Part shown: positions 1 to 9,343 of the stretch, piece by piece
Layout of the letters: every line of letters begins with the position of its first letter
Position numbering within the stretch: the first letter of the stretch is position 1
DNA from: Marivivens sp.
GTDB lineage: Bacteria; Pseudomonadota; Alphaproteobacteria; Rhodobacterales; Rhodobacteraceae
Direction of reading: 5' to 3'
NCBI GenBank assembly: GCA_024642115.1
Contig: JAHEBU010000005.1
Span: 62,001-126,000 of the forward strand
DNA length: 64,000 bases
Notes under the pieces: model-generated
Told to the model about the DNA's origin: nothing
What the model saw: only the letters and a program-made list of their open reading frames with translations
Databases searched by the model: none
Program-made: the position numbers and the translations under genes

Positions 1-702
1 CAGCGGCTTTTCCGTCTTGAACAGAACGCGGGCGCCCAGCGCCTTGAGGTGGGGCAGGAACCGGGCAAACAGGATCGCATCGCCAAAGCCCTGCTCGGGC
101 ATCACCAGAATGGTCTTGCCGGTGGGGTCCTGACCATCCCATTCCTCATATGGCAGGTTGTGGGGGGTTAACTCGTCGCTTTGCCATCGGGCGCGGTAAT
201 TGACAAAGGCGTTGGCATAGTCGCCGGCCCCCAGCTGGGCAAAGGCGATCTGGATCTTTGGCTCGGCCTCGTCGGGATGGGCGGCGATGAAGTCTGTCAG
301 CCAGGCTATAGCCTCGTCATATCGACCCATCCCGCGCAGGCAGCGGCCGATCATCGACTTCTGGGCAATGTCGGTAGGTGAGTCGCGCAGGATCTCGCGA
401 CGCAGCGCCATCGATTCCTCGTATTCGCCGATATCAGACAGGATGTTGGCCAGGTTGTTGCGCACGCCATCGGTCGGCTGACCCAAGGCACTGGCCTTTC
501 TGTGGGCGCGCAGGGCTTGGTCATACTGGTTCGATGTGCGAAACAGCGCTCCCAGGTTGGACCACATGCCACCATCGCCCGGCGCAATGGCCAGATAACG
601 GGCATAAAGGGCACGCGCCTCGTCCCGCCTGCCCGCCTTGTGGGCGTCGACGCAAAGGGCGCGCAATTTGGCCAGATCGGTCTCGACCGTCACCTCAGAC
701 AT
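1..702 (-). CDS. TPR protein with GT9-like C-terminal start (partial)
   Basis: The reading frame runs off the left edge of the window; 234 codons are visible. It starts at ATG 702-700 (MSEVTVETDLAKL). The first ~160 residues are helical tetratricopeptide-type repeats (for example WSNLGALFRTSNQYDQAL and LANILSDIGEYEESMAL). They lead into EQGFGDAILFARFLPHLK, which resembles the entry motif of the GT9/GT41-like domain often fused to TPRs in alphaproteobacteria. The C-terminal half is outside the window. The start overlaps the stop of the upstream gene by 8 bases (ATGTCTGA), so the two are probably translationally coupled. Inference: a cytoplasmic TPR-glycosyltransferase in a glycan cluster; the catalytic part cannot be verified. 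Confidence 0.75.
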   Translation of the reverse strand, partial: MSEVTVETDLAKLRALCVDAHKAGRRDEARALYARYLAIAPGDGGMWSNLGALFRTSNQYDQALRAHRKASALGQPTDGVRNNLANILSDIGEYEESMALRREILRDSPTDIAQKSMIGRCLRGMGRYDEAIAWLTDFIAAHPDEAEPKIQIAFAQLGAGDYANAFVNYRARWQSDELTPHNLPYEEWDGQDPTGKTILVMPEQGFGDAILFARFLPHLKALGARVLFKTEKPL

Positions 703-1483
703 CGCCCCGCACGCGCTTGACAGGGGTGACCAACTGGGCCGGGCGGCGGGCCTCGGCGGCCTCGAACAGGCTGAAGGTCTGATTGACGTAGTTTACGGCC
801 CCCGAGATCATCTCCATGTACTCTGTCAACTCGGGCGTGACTTCCGTCTCGGACACGACGACGCTGCGATCCTGCGGAAGGGTCTCGAACGTGGCATAAA
901 ACAGTGGATCACCCCGTGCGACCCTCAGAGGCTTTTCCAAATCGCGCCATTCGAACGCCCACATCAGCGGGCGGGGCCAGACGTTGATCGGAAACCTTCC
1001 GCCAAAGATCGTGCCGGGAAAGGGGTCGCGCTGGTAATGCAGGAACGGGGCGACCTGGCTCATGTAGACCGGCTCGTCGGCGATGAACACATAGGGCAAT
1101 TCAAGCTGGATCGTCGGGACGCCGGGATAGCGCCATTCGTGTTCGGCGGTGATGTGGATCTTTTCGCGCAGCTTGTTTGACCGGACCGCACTCATGTCGC
1201 CAGACAGGTTGCGCAGGCCCGGCTTGCCGTCCTTGTCGCGGACAAAGGCGAGGTTGATGTCGAACGGACACCGGATCATGAAATACCGGCTTTCCAACCC
1301 GATTACCGCCGGACAGCGCGACGCTGATTTGGCGTGCTGCTTGTTCATGTCGGCGCTGCGGACACGTTCGGGGGGGAAATAGATGATGCTGCCCTTGGTC
1401 TGGTTCAGGAACCAGCCAACGGTGACAGGGCCGCTGCCCGGCTGACTGTCACGGGTGTTTTCAAAATTCACCGACAAACGCAT
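695..1483 (-). CDS. Unrecognised 262-aa protein in a glycan cluster
   Basis: I do not recognise this family. The protein is 262 residues long, soluble, with no signal peptide or membrane segment, and rich in aromatic residues and prolines in the middle (IQLELPYVFIADEP; FPINVWPRPLMWAFEW). The ATG at 1483 has a modest GAGG about ten bases upstream. Its stop overlaps the next gene, a TPR protein, by 8 bases, which implies co-translation. A GT4 glycosyltransferase, a sugar oxidoreductase and a ThuA-like protein lie upstream on the same strand, so a role linked to glycan synthesis or modification is possible from context only. Confidence 0.7.
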   Translation of the reverse strand: MRLSVNFENTRDSQPGSGPVTVGWFLNQTKGSIIYFPPERVRSADMNKQHAKSASRCPAVIGLESRYFMIRCPFDINLAFVRDKDGKPGLRNLSGDMSAVRSNKLREKIHITAEHEWRYPGVPTIQLELPYVFIADEPVYMSQVAPFLHYQRDPFPGTIFGGRFPINVWPRPLMWAFEWRDLEKPLRVARGDPLFYATFETLPQDRSVVVSETEVTPELTEYMEMISGAVNYVNQTFSLFEAAEARRPAQLVTPVKRVRGDV

Positions 1484-1565
1484 TCTGCGACCTCGTGCCT
1501 GACCGGACCTTTGCGGCCTCTATGCGGACTGAATCCTAAATGATCGTTGAAGTCAAAATGCGTCT

Positions 1566-3224
1566 TTATTTCGGCGACAGGGCGGGCAGGGCGACAAAAT
1601 CGTATTTTGCAAGGAACAGAACGACGGGTTCAATCAGGTTGATCGGCGCACGGGTCATTTCCGACAGCTCGGCCACTGTCATCGGCCCACGCGCCAAAAT
1701 GATGGAATGAGCCTTGATCAGGGTCTCATCTGGCACGATCTTGCGGCGGTACAGCAGTCGCCCGTTCACCTGATCCAGCGCCGCCAACCCCTCGGCTGTC
1801 AGGGGGCGAACGCCCTCGATCCGGGTGGTGGGATCAATGCTCGCGGTCGGATAATCGGAATACAGGTCGAACGGATCGACCTCGACCGGATTGACCGGAC
1901 CCGAGGCAAGGCGCGGGGACGTGGGCACCGCGCCCTTGCGGCTCTGGGCAAGATCGGCGGCCAGGTCCATGTATTGCGGGATGACGGCGGACCAGTCGAA
2001 CCGGGCCATGACATGGGCACGTCCCGCCGCCCCCATCCGCGCGCGCAGCGCCGGATCGCGGGCCAGTGTCATCAGCGCCTGGCGGTAGGCGGGGACATCG
2101 ACCTGCGTGTGTTGCAACACCATCGACAGATAGCGGATGTAATCGTCCGTCCCGTCGGCAAAACGTTCGGCGATACGGTCGCCCGATCCTGGGCGGGCCA
2201 TGCGGGTCGGAACCAGAAACCCGGTTTCACCATGCACCACCGTATCGCGAAACCCGTTCCAGTCGGGCATGACGACGGGCAATCCCGCCGCCATCGCCTC
2301 GACCGGGACAAGGCCGAACGTTTCCTGAACGTTATCCACAGGCAGGGTGAATATGTCAGCCCCCGACCAGATCGCCCGACGGACCCAAGGATCGCGGCCG
2401 TCGATCATCCGGGTTGTAACCGCGGGGCAAATCTGGGCCGCGCCCCGGGCGTGCATGTCTTCCTCTTCTTTGCGGGAGGCCCAGCCAACCATCCACAAAT
2501 GAACCGGGCGGTCCAGTTGGGCGGCCACCTGCTCCAGCGCCATGAACATCGGCACGGGGTTTGCCTTTTCGATGGTGGTCCAGCGACCCACGGTCAAAAC
2601 GACAACCGCATCCTCAGGCACCGCATATTTCGCCCGCGCCTCGGCCCGCAAATCGGGCGAGGGGGCGAAGTCGTCTGCGTGAATACCCAAAGGGATAATC
2701 GGCAGCTGCGGCAGCGGCACGCGGGTCGCTCCAAACCGCTGGCGCAAAAACTCCGCCTCCAGCTCGAACTGGCGGGCGACGACGGAATGAACGGCGCGGG
2801 ACGTGCAGATGATCGCATCCCACGGCTCGACCGGGGTGGACATCAGATCATGCAATCCCTCGATCACGCGGCGGGTGGACACGGTATGGGTGATCCCCAC
2901 CAGCGAACACGAGGCCGGATTGCGGCGCTGTCTGCGCCACCCGGCGTTCAAGTATCCCGGCGCCGGGAAAAAGATGGTGCCAAAGCGGGTAAAATCACTG
3001 TCGCCACGCAACGTGGCGGTCTCGATCGGGCGGGTCTCACCCATCTCGCGGGCGACGGTATCGAACGCCTTTGCGGCCTCGGTCGTCTCGGTCAGGACCT
3101 GAACCGTATCGCCGGGCGTATGTTTCAGAAATCCCTTGAGGAACGACTGCCCCGCAGACCGACGCCCCACCAGATCCTTGCCCTTGGTCTCGATGGCATC
3201 GGGGTGAAAAAAGATGGCTGGCAC
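1566..3224 (-). CDS. Family 4 glycosyltransferase with C-terminal extension
   Basis: A retaining GT-B fold glycosyltransferase of the GT4 type. The C-terminal nucleotide-sugar half carries the E-x7-E signature (QETFGLVPVE, about residues 300-309), followed by AAGLPVVMPD. VVLTVGRWTTIEKANP marks the start of the second Rossmann half. I chose GTG 3224 because AAGGAG lies six bases upstream; an in-frame start at 3251 has no such site. The GT4 core ends near residue 430, after which about 120 residues follow that are unusual for the family and include a helical segment (PMTVAELSEMTRAPINLIEP) resembling a winged helix. Donor and acceptor sugars cannot be told from sequence. The next upstream gene on this strand is the oxidoreductase, 57 bases away. 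Confidence 0.85.
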   Translation of the reverse strand: MPAIFFHPDAIETKGKDLVGRRSAGQSFLKGFLKHTPGDTVQVLTETTEAAKAFDTVAREMGETRPIETATLRGDSDFTRFGTIFFPAPGYLNAGWRRQRRNPASCSLVGITHTVSTRRVIEGLHDLMSTPVEPWDAIICTSRAVHSVVARQFELEAEFLRQRFGATRVPLPQLPIIPLGIHADDFAPSPDLRAEARAKYAVPEDAVVVLTVGRWTTIEKANPVPMFMALEQVAAQLDRPVHLWMVGWASRKEEEDMHARGAAQICPAVTTRMIDGRDPWVRRAIWSGADIFTLPVDNVQETFGLVPVEAMAAGLPVVMPDWNGFRDTVVHGETGFLVPTRMARPGSGDRIAERFADGTDDYIRYLSMVLQHTQVDVPAYRQALMTLARDPALRARMGAAGRAHVMARFDWSAVIPQYMDLAADLAQSRKGAVPTSPRLASGPVNPVEVDPFDLYSDYPTASIDPTTRIEGVRPLTAEGLAALDQVNGRLLYRRKIVPDETLIKAHSIILARGPMTVAELSEMTRAPINLIEPVVLFLAKYDFVALPALSPK

Positions 3225-3281
3225 GGCGGCTCCTTCAGGCTGACCCGGCAACCTTGGCGGCCCCCGTGCGCCCGCGCAAGA

Positions 3282-4337
3282 TCAGACCGCCATGTCCCGG
3301 CACCCCTCAGCGTCCGACTGAACCGACAGGTCCAGAACCTTTTGCAACGCCGCACCTCTGGCAAAGTCGGGCAGCACAGGCTGACCCGCCCGTATCGCGT
3401 CGATGAACCGTTCATAGTTGGTCTTGATCGGGGCCACTGGGATGTCCTTCCACGTCGCAGTCAAACGGTCCGGTCCGGTGCAGGCGCGCAAGCTGCTGAC
3501 ATTGTTTTCGTACCGCACCTCCAGCCCGCCCAATGTCCCGAATATCTTGAGCGTCAGGTCGTTGAAATGGCCCGTGGCCATCCGGGTCGCATGAATCACG
3601 CCAACCGCGTCGTTGGTCAGGCGCAGATGCATCGTGAAACTGTCGTTGGCATCCAGCACGTATTCCCCGATCTTGCCACCGGGGGCCTTGTCGAACGTGG
3701 TCAGGCGGCACGACACGTTGGACGGCCCTGCCCCAGCGACAAAGGTTGCAAAATCAAGGATGTGAACGCCTACATCCCCCAGCACGCCCAGCGACCCGTG
3801 GGCGGTGGACAACCGCCACAGCCACTGGGTTTCCTTGGACCACTCGCCCCATGCGGGCTGGGTCAGCCAGCTTTGCAGATAGGACGCCTCGAAATGGCGG
3901 ACCTCACCAATGGCACCGTCATGCACCATGCGGCCCGCCTCGATCAGGGCGGGACCATTGCGGTAGGTCAGGTTGATCATATTGACGACGCCCGCGCGGG
4001 CGGCGGCCTCGGCCATTTCGGCGGCATCGCGGTAATTGGCGGCCAGCGGCTTTTCACACAGCACATGTTTGCCTGCGGCCAGCATCGGCATCGTGGTCAG
4101 GTGGTGGATGGCATCGGGGGTGACATTGGACACGGCGTCGAACTCGCCCCAGGCCAGGGCCTCGGCGACCGAGGCGAAACCGTGCGGAATCTTGTGGGCG
4201 GCGTTGAATGACGACAGCCGTTCCGGATTGGTGTCGATCCCCGCCACAACCTTGACGTTGGGCATCGCGGCATAGGCTTCGGCATGAGCCTTGGCCATGC
4301 CCCCGGTGCCGATGATCAGCACACGAATATCGGTCAC
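3282..4337 (-). CDS. Gfo/Idh/MocA family oxidoreductase
   Basis: An NAD(P)-dependent sugar oxidoreductase of 351 residues. The N-terminal Rossmann fold shows [17 protein letters not shown] (residues 6-22), the conserved EKP is at 95-97 ([11 protein letters not shown]), and the C-terminal domain has [13 protein letters not shown], which matches the family's DxGxHxxD substrate/catalytic motif. It starts at GTG 4337, where GTGA overlaps the stop of the ThuA gene, so the pair is translationally coupled. Gfo/Idh plus ThuA pairs are common in sugar metabolism; the adjacent glycosyltransferase could instead mean that it makes a modified sugar for a glycan. The substrate is unknown. Confidence 0.88.
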   Translation of the reverse strand: MTDIRVLIIGTGGMAKAHAEAYAAMPNVKVVAGIDTNPERLSSFNAAHKIPHGFASVAEALAWGEFDAVSNVTPDAIHHLTTMPMLAAGKHVLCEKPLAANYRDAAEMAEAAARAGVVNMINLTYRNGPALIEAGRMVHDGAIGEVRHFEASYLQSWLTQPAWGEWSKETQWLWRLSTAHGSLGVLGDVGVHILDFATFVAGAGPSNVSCRLTTFDKAPGGKIGEYVLDANDSFTMHLRLTNDAVGVIHATRMATGHFNDLTLKIFGTLGGLEVRYENNVSSLRACTGPDRLTATWKDIPVAPIKTNYERFIDAIRAGQPVLPDFARGAALQKVLDLSVQSDAEGCRDMAV

Positions 4338-5119
4338 CGGAACCCCTCCTCGCCGTCATGGTGCAGACGGGGGCCACGCTCCTCGATCGGCTCAAGGGCC
4401 ATGTCCACAGGAACGTTCGGTGCGGCGGTCACATCCTGAATGCGGGCAGCCGGGTTATGCGCCCAATGGACGGCATTCTTCAGGACCAACTGCACATTGG
4501 CATCGTGATAGGTCGGATAGGTCTCGTGGCCCGGCCGGAAATAGAACACGTTGCCCGCCCCGCGCTTGTAGGTCAGACCCGACCGAAACACCTCGCCGCC
4601 CTGAAACCAGCTGATGAACACGGTATCCTGCGGTTCGGGCACGCCAAAGGGCTCGCCGTACATCTCTTCGTTCTCAAGCTCGAAATGATCCGGCAACCCC
4701 TTGGCAATGGGGTGATTGCGGGACGTGACCCAGACCCGCTCGCGCTCTCCGGCTTCGCGCCATGTCAGGTTGCACGGCGTGCCCATGACGCGCTTGAACA
4801 CCTTGGCAAAATGGGCCGAGTGCAGCAGGATCAACCCCATGCCCCCCCAGACCTGCTCGACCACGCGTTCAACCACCTCGTCGGATACCTCGCCGTGGGC
4901 GGCATGGCCCCACCAGATCAACACGTCTGTTTCGGCCAACCGGGACGCAGGCAACCCATGCTCTGGCTCCTGCAAGGTGGCGGTGCTGGCGCTGATCCCG
5001 CTGTCGGTGTTCAGCGCGTCGGCAATCGCCCAATGCATCCCCTTGGGGTAGACGCCAGCGACGACCTTGTTCTTCTGCTCATGGACGTTTTCGCCCCAGA
5101 CAACAGTGCGGATAGGCAT
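4334..5119 (-). CDS. ThuA-like domain protein
   Basis: A 261-residue protein of the ThuA (trehalose utilisation) family, which has a class I glutamine amidotransferase-like fold. Supporting segments are the start [12 protein letters not shown], then [16 protein letters not shown] and [18 protein letters not shown], and the late [19 protein letters not shown], typical of the family. The biochemical role of ThuA proteins is poorly defined; they often accompany sugar oxidoreductases, as here. The ATG at 5119 is preceded by GGAG. It is the first gene of the minus-strand cluster, and its stop overlaps the oxidoreductase start by four bases. Confidence 0.85.
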   Translation of the reverse strand: MPIRTVVWGENVHEQKNKVVAGVYPKGMHWAIADALNTDSGISASTATLQEPEHGLPASRLAETDVLIWWGHAAHGEVSDEVVERVVEQVWGGMGLILLHSAHFAKVFKRVMGTPCNLTWREAGERERVWVTSRNHPIAKGLPDHFELENEEMYGEPFGVPEPQDTVFISWFQGGEVFRSGLTYKRGAGNVFYFRPGHETYPTYHDANVQLVLKNAVHWAHNPAARIQDVTAAPNVPVDMALEPIEERGPRLHHDGEEGFR

Positions 5120-5203
5120 GGTGGGACTCCTGCGAATGGGGGTTTGGCGAACTGTTAGCGCATGACATTGGACGGGTCACCAGGATTCGTGCGACGATCC
5201 GGC

Positions 5204-5773
5204 ATGACCCCATCAGATCCGCAATCCTTTGCCAACTTCTCCGCGCTGGACGACTGGTTCGACCAGAACGCGGATACAGAACCGCACCTCTGGGTCCGAC
5301 TGCACAAGGTGGCCACTGGCACGCCGTCCGTGACGTGGGAGGATTGCATCCGCTCCTCCCTTCGCGTCGGGTGGATCGACGGCATCCGCAAATCCGAAGG
5401 GGCTGACAGCTATGTCCTGCGGCTTACCCCCCGCAAAAAAGGGTCCGCCTGGTCGAAACGAAACTGCGACTGGGCCGAGGCATTGATCCGTGCGGGGCGG
5501 ATGACCGAACGGGGTCAGGCCGAGGTGGACGCGGCCAAATCCGACGGGCGCTGGCAGGCGGCCTATGCCGGTCCGGCGCAGATGGAAATCCCGGCCGATT
5601 TTCTGACAGAACTCGAACGTCACCCAGTGGCCAAGGCGCAGTATCAGACCCTGAACAGGCAGAACCTCTACGCCATTTACTACCGGCTCATCTCGGCCAA
5701 GACGGACAAGACCCGCGCGGCGCGAATGGCCAAACTGATCGACACGCTCAACTGCGGAAAAACGTTTCACTAG
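5204..5773 (+). CDS. YdeI/OmpD-associated family protein
   Basis: A 189-residue protein of the YdeI-like family. Supporting segments are FSALDDWFDQNADTEPHLWV, then WEDCIRSSLRVGWIDG and the positively charged TPRKKGSAWSKRNCDWAEAL. The C-terminal part (PADFLTELERHPVAKAQYQT, then a basic helix ending in the LNCGKTFH tail) is also typical. Members are annotated as bacteriocin-protection or OmpD-associated proteins, but their biochemical activity is unclear. I prefer ATG 5204 to the upstream ATG at 5162 because family homology begins just after it. It is transcribed away from the ThuA cluster. Confidence 0.8.
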   Translation: MTPSDPQSFANFSALDDWFDQNADTEPHLWVRLHKVATGTPSVTWEDCIRSSLRVGWIDGIRKSEGADSYVLRLTPRKKGSAWSKRNCDWAEALIRAGRMTERGQAEVDAAKSDGRWQAAYAGPAQMEIPADFLTELERHPVAKAQYQTLNRQNLYAIYYRLISAKTDKTRAARMAKLIDTLNCGKTFH

Positions 5774-5816
5774 GGCCGCATCCGGTGCAGTCTGGCCGTC
5801 CATGAGGGAGGAACCG

Positions 5817-6110
5817 ATGACCCAACTGCACACCTTTGCCAGCTTCACCATTCAGCCCGAAAAATCCGCCATCGCCCGTCAGGTGATGGACGATCTGCGC
5901 ACCAATACGCGCAACCTCGAACCGGGCTGCCTGTCCTATATCTTTCTGCAATCGACCGAGGACGCGACCCACTTCACGACCTCCGAAATCTGGGAAAGCG
6001 CCGAGGCAGAGGCGGCGCACTGGACCATGCCGCATCTTCAGGCCGCACTTGCCCGTCTGCCTGAATTCATAGCGACACCCCCGGTCATCGCGAAATTCAC
6101 GCCGATCTAG
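5817..6110 (+). CDS. Antibiotic biosynthesis monooxygenase (ABM) domain protein
   Basis: A small single-domain protein of 97 residues with the dimeric alpha-beta barrel ABM/YgiN-type pattern: TFASFTIQPEKSAIARQVM, then EPGCLSYIFLQSTEDATHF, SEIWESAEAEAAHW and a C-terminal strand. Members oxidise quinone-like substrates or act as cofactor-free monooxygenases; the substrate here is unknown. ATG 5817 follows GAGGGAGGAA at a good ribosome-binding distance, so it is preferred over the ATG at 5802 that lies within that site. It follows the YdeI-like gene after 43 bases and is convergent with the hydantoinase gene, with only 3 bases between the stops. Confidence 0.82.
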   Translation: MTQLHTFASFTIQPEKSAIARQVMDDLRTNTRNLEPGCLSYIFLQSTEDATHFTTSEIWESAEAEAAHWTMPHLQAALARLPEFIATPPVIAKFTPI

Positions 6111-6113
6111 GGT

Positions 6114-8120
6114 CTAACCAAGGGCAATCCGGGGGCGACCCTGCGCCGTCACCTTGACGGTGGCCTCAATGAACATCGGTTGTCCCTCGATATCGACCTC
6201 ACGAATGGCACGGTCTACGGTCAGGCGAATTTCCTCGACACCGGCGTTTCGGGCGCTGGCGCTAGCCTGCGCGGTCAAGGCGCTCTCAAGCGCCTCCAAC
6301 GCACTCTCGCGGCTGGCAAACCGCTGCGGCCCGTCCGGCAGATGCACGGCAAAGGCACCGGGGCCGGGGCTGGTCACCGTGCCGCTGGCCTGCATCGCCA
6401 CCTGTCCCACAACCGCACCGATGGCATTGGCCACGCCTGCATGGTCGGGGACGATCATCCGCGTGTGCAACCTGTCGCCCACCGCGCCGTAATACGACGC
6501 CGCCGACGCGCCCAAGCCGATCACCGGAACGCCAAGGCGCAGATCGACCTCGATCACGCCGCGATGACGGTCCAACCCGGCCCGAGTCAGGGCATGTTTG
6601 GCCAGATTAGACCCTGTTTCGCCAAAATCCTGACCGTCCTCGGCAAACGCCGCCTCAAGCAGGCAATCGACCGTCTGTGCGGTCAACTGGTCGACAATGG
6701 CCTGCGCCAGCGCCTCTGCGGTCGCGCCGATCTTGTCGCCCCGGCCATTGCGACGGCGGGTAAAGATGGTCAGGGCCTTGTGGGCCGCCCCCGCGTCCCA
6801 GGCATCGACACGTCCCAGCACATGGGCAGCATCCGACGGGGTGATCCCAGCGATCATCGCCAACCCCCGCCCCACAAGGCGCAGCAACGCCGGCCCCTCC
6901 ACGCGCGACCTAACCGCATCGTTCAGGCGCAACGGCCCGCCCGCCAGCCGGGCGGCAACAGCCGCCTCACGCGGGTCCAAACCCTCTGGCACTGTCGCCC
7001 ACAGGGGCAGGACGAACCGGGCGGCATCCTCGGGCGGCACGTCTGACGCCAGCGCCAGATCCAGCGCCTTGTGAACCAGCGCGGGATGCTGGCGGGCCAA
7101 CAGCGACACTGGCATCAACCGGCGCGGACCCAGACGCAGACCACCATTCAATCCGTCCATGACATGAACCTCGCTGTCGCCCCCCAGTCCCCAGGTGCGC
7201 ATGGCAACTGCCTCGACCATGGTGCGATAGGGGCCAACGCGGGCACCTTGCGGGTCGATCATCGGACGGCCATCGCGCAGCAGACAGACATCGGTGGTGG
7301 TTCCGCCGATATCGCTGACCAGTGCGTCCTTTTCACCGGTCAGCCACGACGCGCCCGCGATACTGGCCGCAGGACCGCTCAGGATAGTCTCGATCGGCTT
7401 TTCGCGGGCAACGGCGGCCGATACCAGCGCGCCGTCGCCGCGGACGACCATCAGGCGGGCATGAACACCGATCCGGGCCAGATGCCCCTCGCAGGCGTCG
7501 ATCAGGCGGGCGATCATGCCGATCAATCGGGCGTTCAGAACAGCGGTCAACGCCCGCTTGGGCCCACCCAGCGCATTGGACAATTCATGCGAACAGGTCA
7601 CCGGCTTGCCCGTCACGCGGCGGATCAGATCACGGGCGGCAACCTCGTGCGCGGGGTTGCGGGTGGCAAAACTTGCGGCGACGGCAAAACCCGTGATCCC
7701 GGGCTCCAGCCGACCCAATTCAGCTTCCAGCACCGCCAGATCCAGCGGAACCTTCTCTCCGCCTGCATGGGAATGACCTCCTGCCAGCACAACGACAGGA
7801 TCCCCGCGCAGCGCTTCGGTCAGACCGGCACGTCCCAGTTCGGCAGGCTCGAACCCGATGAACACCAGACAGACACGGCCGCCCTGACCCTCGACCAGGG
7901 CGTTGGTGGCGAGAGTTGTGGACAAGGACACCATCGCAATCTCTGCCGGGGCCACACTTGCCTCCGCCACAGCGGCATCAATCGCCTGGCCTACGCCAAT
8001 GGCCAGATCGGGGCGACTTGTCAGCGCCTTGGCGCTGGTCACCACGCGGTCGGTCGCCTCGTCCAGTACAACGGCATCCGTGTAAGTCCCGCCTGTATCC
8101 ACGCCCAACAGATATGCCAT
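6114..8120 (-). CDS. Hydantoinase/oxoprolinase family protein (HyuA type)
   Basis: A 668-residue member of the ATP-dependent hydantoinase/5-oxoprolinase A-subunit family with an ASKHA-type nucleotide fold. It shows the N-terminal LLGVDTGGTYTDAVVLDE and the second phosphate-binding motif VSDIGGTTTDVCLL, together with SGPAASIAGASWL. Family members open cyclic amides (hydantoin, 5-oxoproline, N-methylhydantoin) at the expense of ATP. The ATG at 8120 has AAAGGAG six bases upstream; an earlier in-frame start at 8177 lacks this. No HyuB partner is adjacent. The gene lies downstream of the pyrimidine operon terminator on the same strand, so a link to cyclic ureide metabolism is plausible but unproven. 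Confidence 0.85.
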   Translation of the reverse strand: MAYLLGVDTGGTYTDAVVLDEATDRVVTSAKALTSRPDLAIGVGQAIDAAVAEASVAPAEIAMVSLSTTLATNALVEGQGGRVCLVFIGFEPAELGRAGLTEALRGDPVVVLAGGHSHAGGEKVPLDLAVLEAELGRLEPGITGFAVAASFATRNPAHEVAARDLIRRVTGKPVTCSHELSNALGGPKRALTAVLNARLIGMIARLIDACEGHLARIGVHARLMVVRGDGALVSAAVAREKPIETILSGPAASIAGASWLTGEKDALVSDIGGTTTDVCLLRDGRPMIDPQGARVGPYRTMVEAVAMRTWGLGGDSEVHVMDGLNGGLRLGPRRLMPVSLLARQHPALVHKALDLALASDVPPEDAARFVLPLWATVPEGLDPREAAVAARLAGGPLRLNDAVRSRVEGPALLRLVGRGLAMIAGITPSDAAHVLGRVDAWDAGAAHKALTIFTRRRNGRGDKIGATAEALAQAIVDQLTAQTVDCLLEAAFAEDGQDFGETGSNLAKHALTRAGLDRHRGVIEVDLRLGVPVIGLGASAASYYGAVGDRLHTRMIVPDHAGVANAIGAVVGQVAMQASGTVTSPGPGAFAVHLPDGPQRFASRESALEALESALTAQASASARNAGVEEIRLTVDRAIREVDIEGQPMFIEATVKVTAQGRPRIALG

Positions 8121-8280
8121 GCCCGCTCCTTTGCCCCACCCTGTGCTGACAGAGGGCAGGCACCCGCACAACTCCAAAAGCGGCCCCCCACCGCCGCTTT
8201 AAGACCGCATTAACCTTAACGCGCCCGGCCCCGGTTCACCTTGCCATAACAACTCCCGCCGGAGGCCCCGGCACGACAAA

Positions 8281-8309
8281 GGGCGCCCCGGTCTGACCCA
8301 AGGCGCCCC
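8281..8309 (-). terminator. Hairpin terminator after the pyrimidine transport operon
   Basis: The inverted repeat GGGCGCC / GGCGCCC (8281-8287 and 8303-8309) has a 15-base spacer. Read on the minus strand it begins 17 bases after the stop of the substrate-binding protein gene and is followed by CTTTG, a short U-run. It probably ends the operon before the hydantoinase gene. The rest of the 205-base gap to 8120 holds the likely promoter region of that gene, with no motif I can name. Confidence 0.6.
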
Positions 8310-8325
8310 CGTCCATGTCACATCA

Positions 8326-9309
8326 TCAGTTCAGGGCAAGATCGGTGATCTGATGGGTCCAGGCACCCTCGGGGGCCTTGGTGATGACCGGATCAGACCC
8401 ACCAGCCAGCAATGTGTCGACGGTGCGCTGGTAATCAGCCTCGTCCAACGCGCCATTCGATCCGGCGGTCAGCTTGGCGACCTCGGCCATCATGCTGGTC
8501 TGATGCTCGATCGTCTGGGCACCGGTCGTGTCGTTGTCCATGACGATCTGGGCGGCTTCATCGGGATGCTCCTCAGCATACTTCCACCCCTTCATGGACG
8601 CGCGGACAAAGCGGACCATCTTGTCGGCAAAGGCCGGGTCCTTGAGGTTGTCCTCAAGCACATACAAACCGTCCTCGGCGGTCGCCACGCCCTGATCCTC
8701 GTACTTGAAGGTCACCAGATCGTCTGGGCTGACCCCGGCCTCCAGAACCTGATTGTACTCGTTATAGGTCATGGTCGAAATGCAGTCGGCCTGACGCTGC
8801 AACAGCGGATCGACGTTGAACCCCTGCTTGAGGACGGTGACGCCATCCGGGCCACCTTCGGTGGAAATCCCCTCTTTGCTCATCCAGCTCAGGAACGGAT
8901 ATTCGTTGCCATAGAACCAGACGCCGATGGTGTGGCCCTTGAAATCCTGCGGGCCGGTGATGCCGGTATCCTTCCAGCAGGTCAGCATCAGACCCGACGA
9001 TTTGAACGGCTGGGCGATGTTGACGATCGGTAGACCCTTTTCGCGCACGGCCAGGGCCGAGGGCAGCCAGTCGATCATCACGTCTGCCCCGCCGCCGGCC
9101 AGAACCTGACTGGGTGCGATGTCCGGGCCACCCGGCAGGATAGTGACGTTCAGGTCCTCTTCGGTATAGAACCCCTTGTCCAGGGCCACATAATAGCCCG
9201 CGAACTGGGCCTGAGTGACCCATTTCAGTTGCAGCGTAACGTCATCCGCCGCCTGCGCCATCGAGGCGAGGCCGATGCTTGCCGCCGCTGCCAGTATCAT
9301 CCGTTTCAT
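8326..9309 (-). CDS. ABC transporter substrate-binding protein, NMT1/THI5-like (pyrimidine uptake, inferred)
   Basis: A 327-residue periplasmic binding protein. A cleavable signal peptide is visible (MKRMILAAAASIGLASMAQA), then the NMT1/THI5-like fold: VTLQLKWVTQAQFAGYYVAL, DKGFYTEEDLNVTILPGGP, GADVMIDWLPSALAVRE and GHTIGVWFYGNEYPF. The family binds thiamin precursors, pyrimidines, riboflavin, taurine or nitrate. Because the gene is the last member of a unit with two permeases, an ATPase, dihydropyrimidinase and an amidohydrolase, a pyrimidine or ureide substrate is the best inference. A small hairpin (9344-9359) separates it from the upstream permease gene. Confidence 0.85.
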   Translation of the reverse strand: MKRMILAAAASIGLASMAQAADDVTLQLKWVTQAQFAGYYVALDKGFYTEEDLNVTILPGGPDIAPSQVLAGGGADVMIDWLPSALAVREKGLPIVNIAQPFKSSGLMLTCWKDTGITGPQDFKGHTIGVWFYGNEYPFLSWMSKEGISTEGGPDGVTVLKQGFNVDPLLQRQADCISTMTYNEYNQVLEAGVSPDDLVTFKYEDQGVATAEDGLYVLEDNLKDPAFADKMVRFVRASMKGWKYAEEHPDEAAQIVMDNDTTGAQTIEHQTSMMAEVAKLTAGSNGALDEADYQRTVDTLLAGGSDPVITKAPEGAWTHQITDLALN

Positions 9310-9343
9310 GTCTCTTCTCTCCTTGTCAGTGGTGTCGGTATTT

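Noticed and set aside
1707-4211. Very long open frame on the plus strand opposite the GT4 and oxidoreductase genes
   Set aside because: It mirrors two well-supported minus-strand genes, and its translation has no recognisable domain and is rich in Arg, Gly and His, as expected for an antisense frame in GC-rich DNA.
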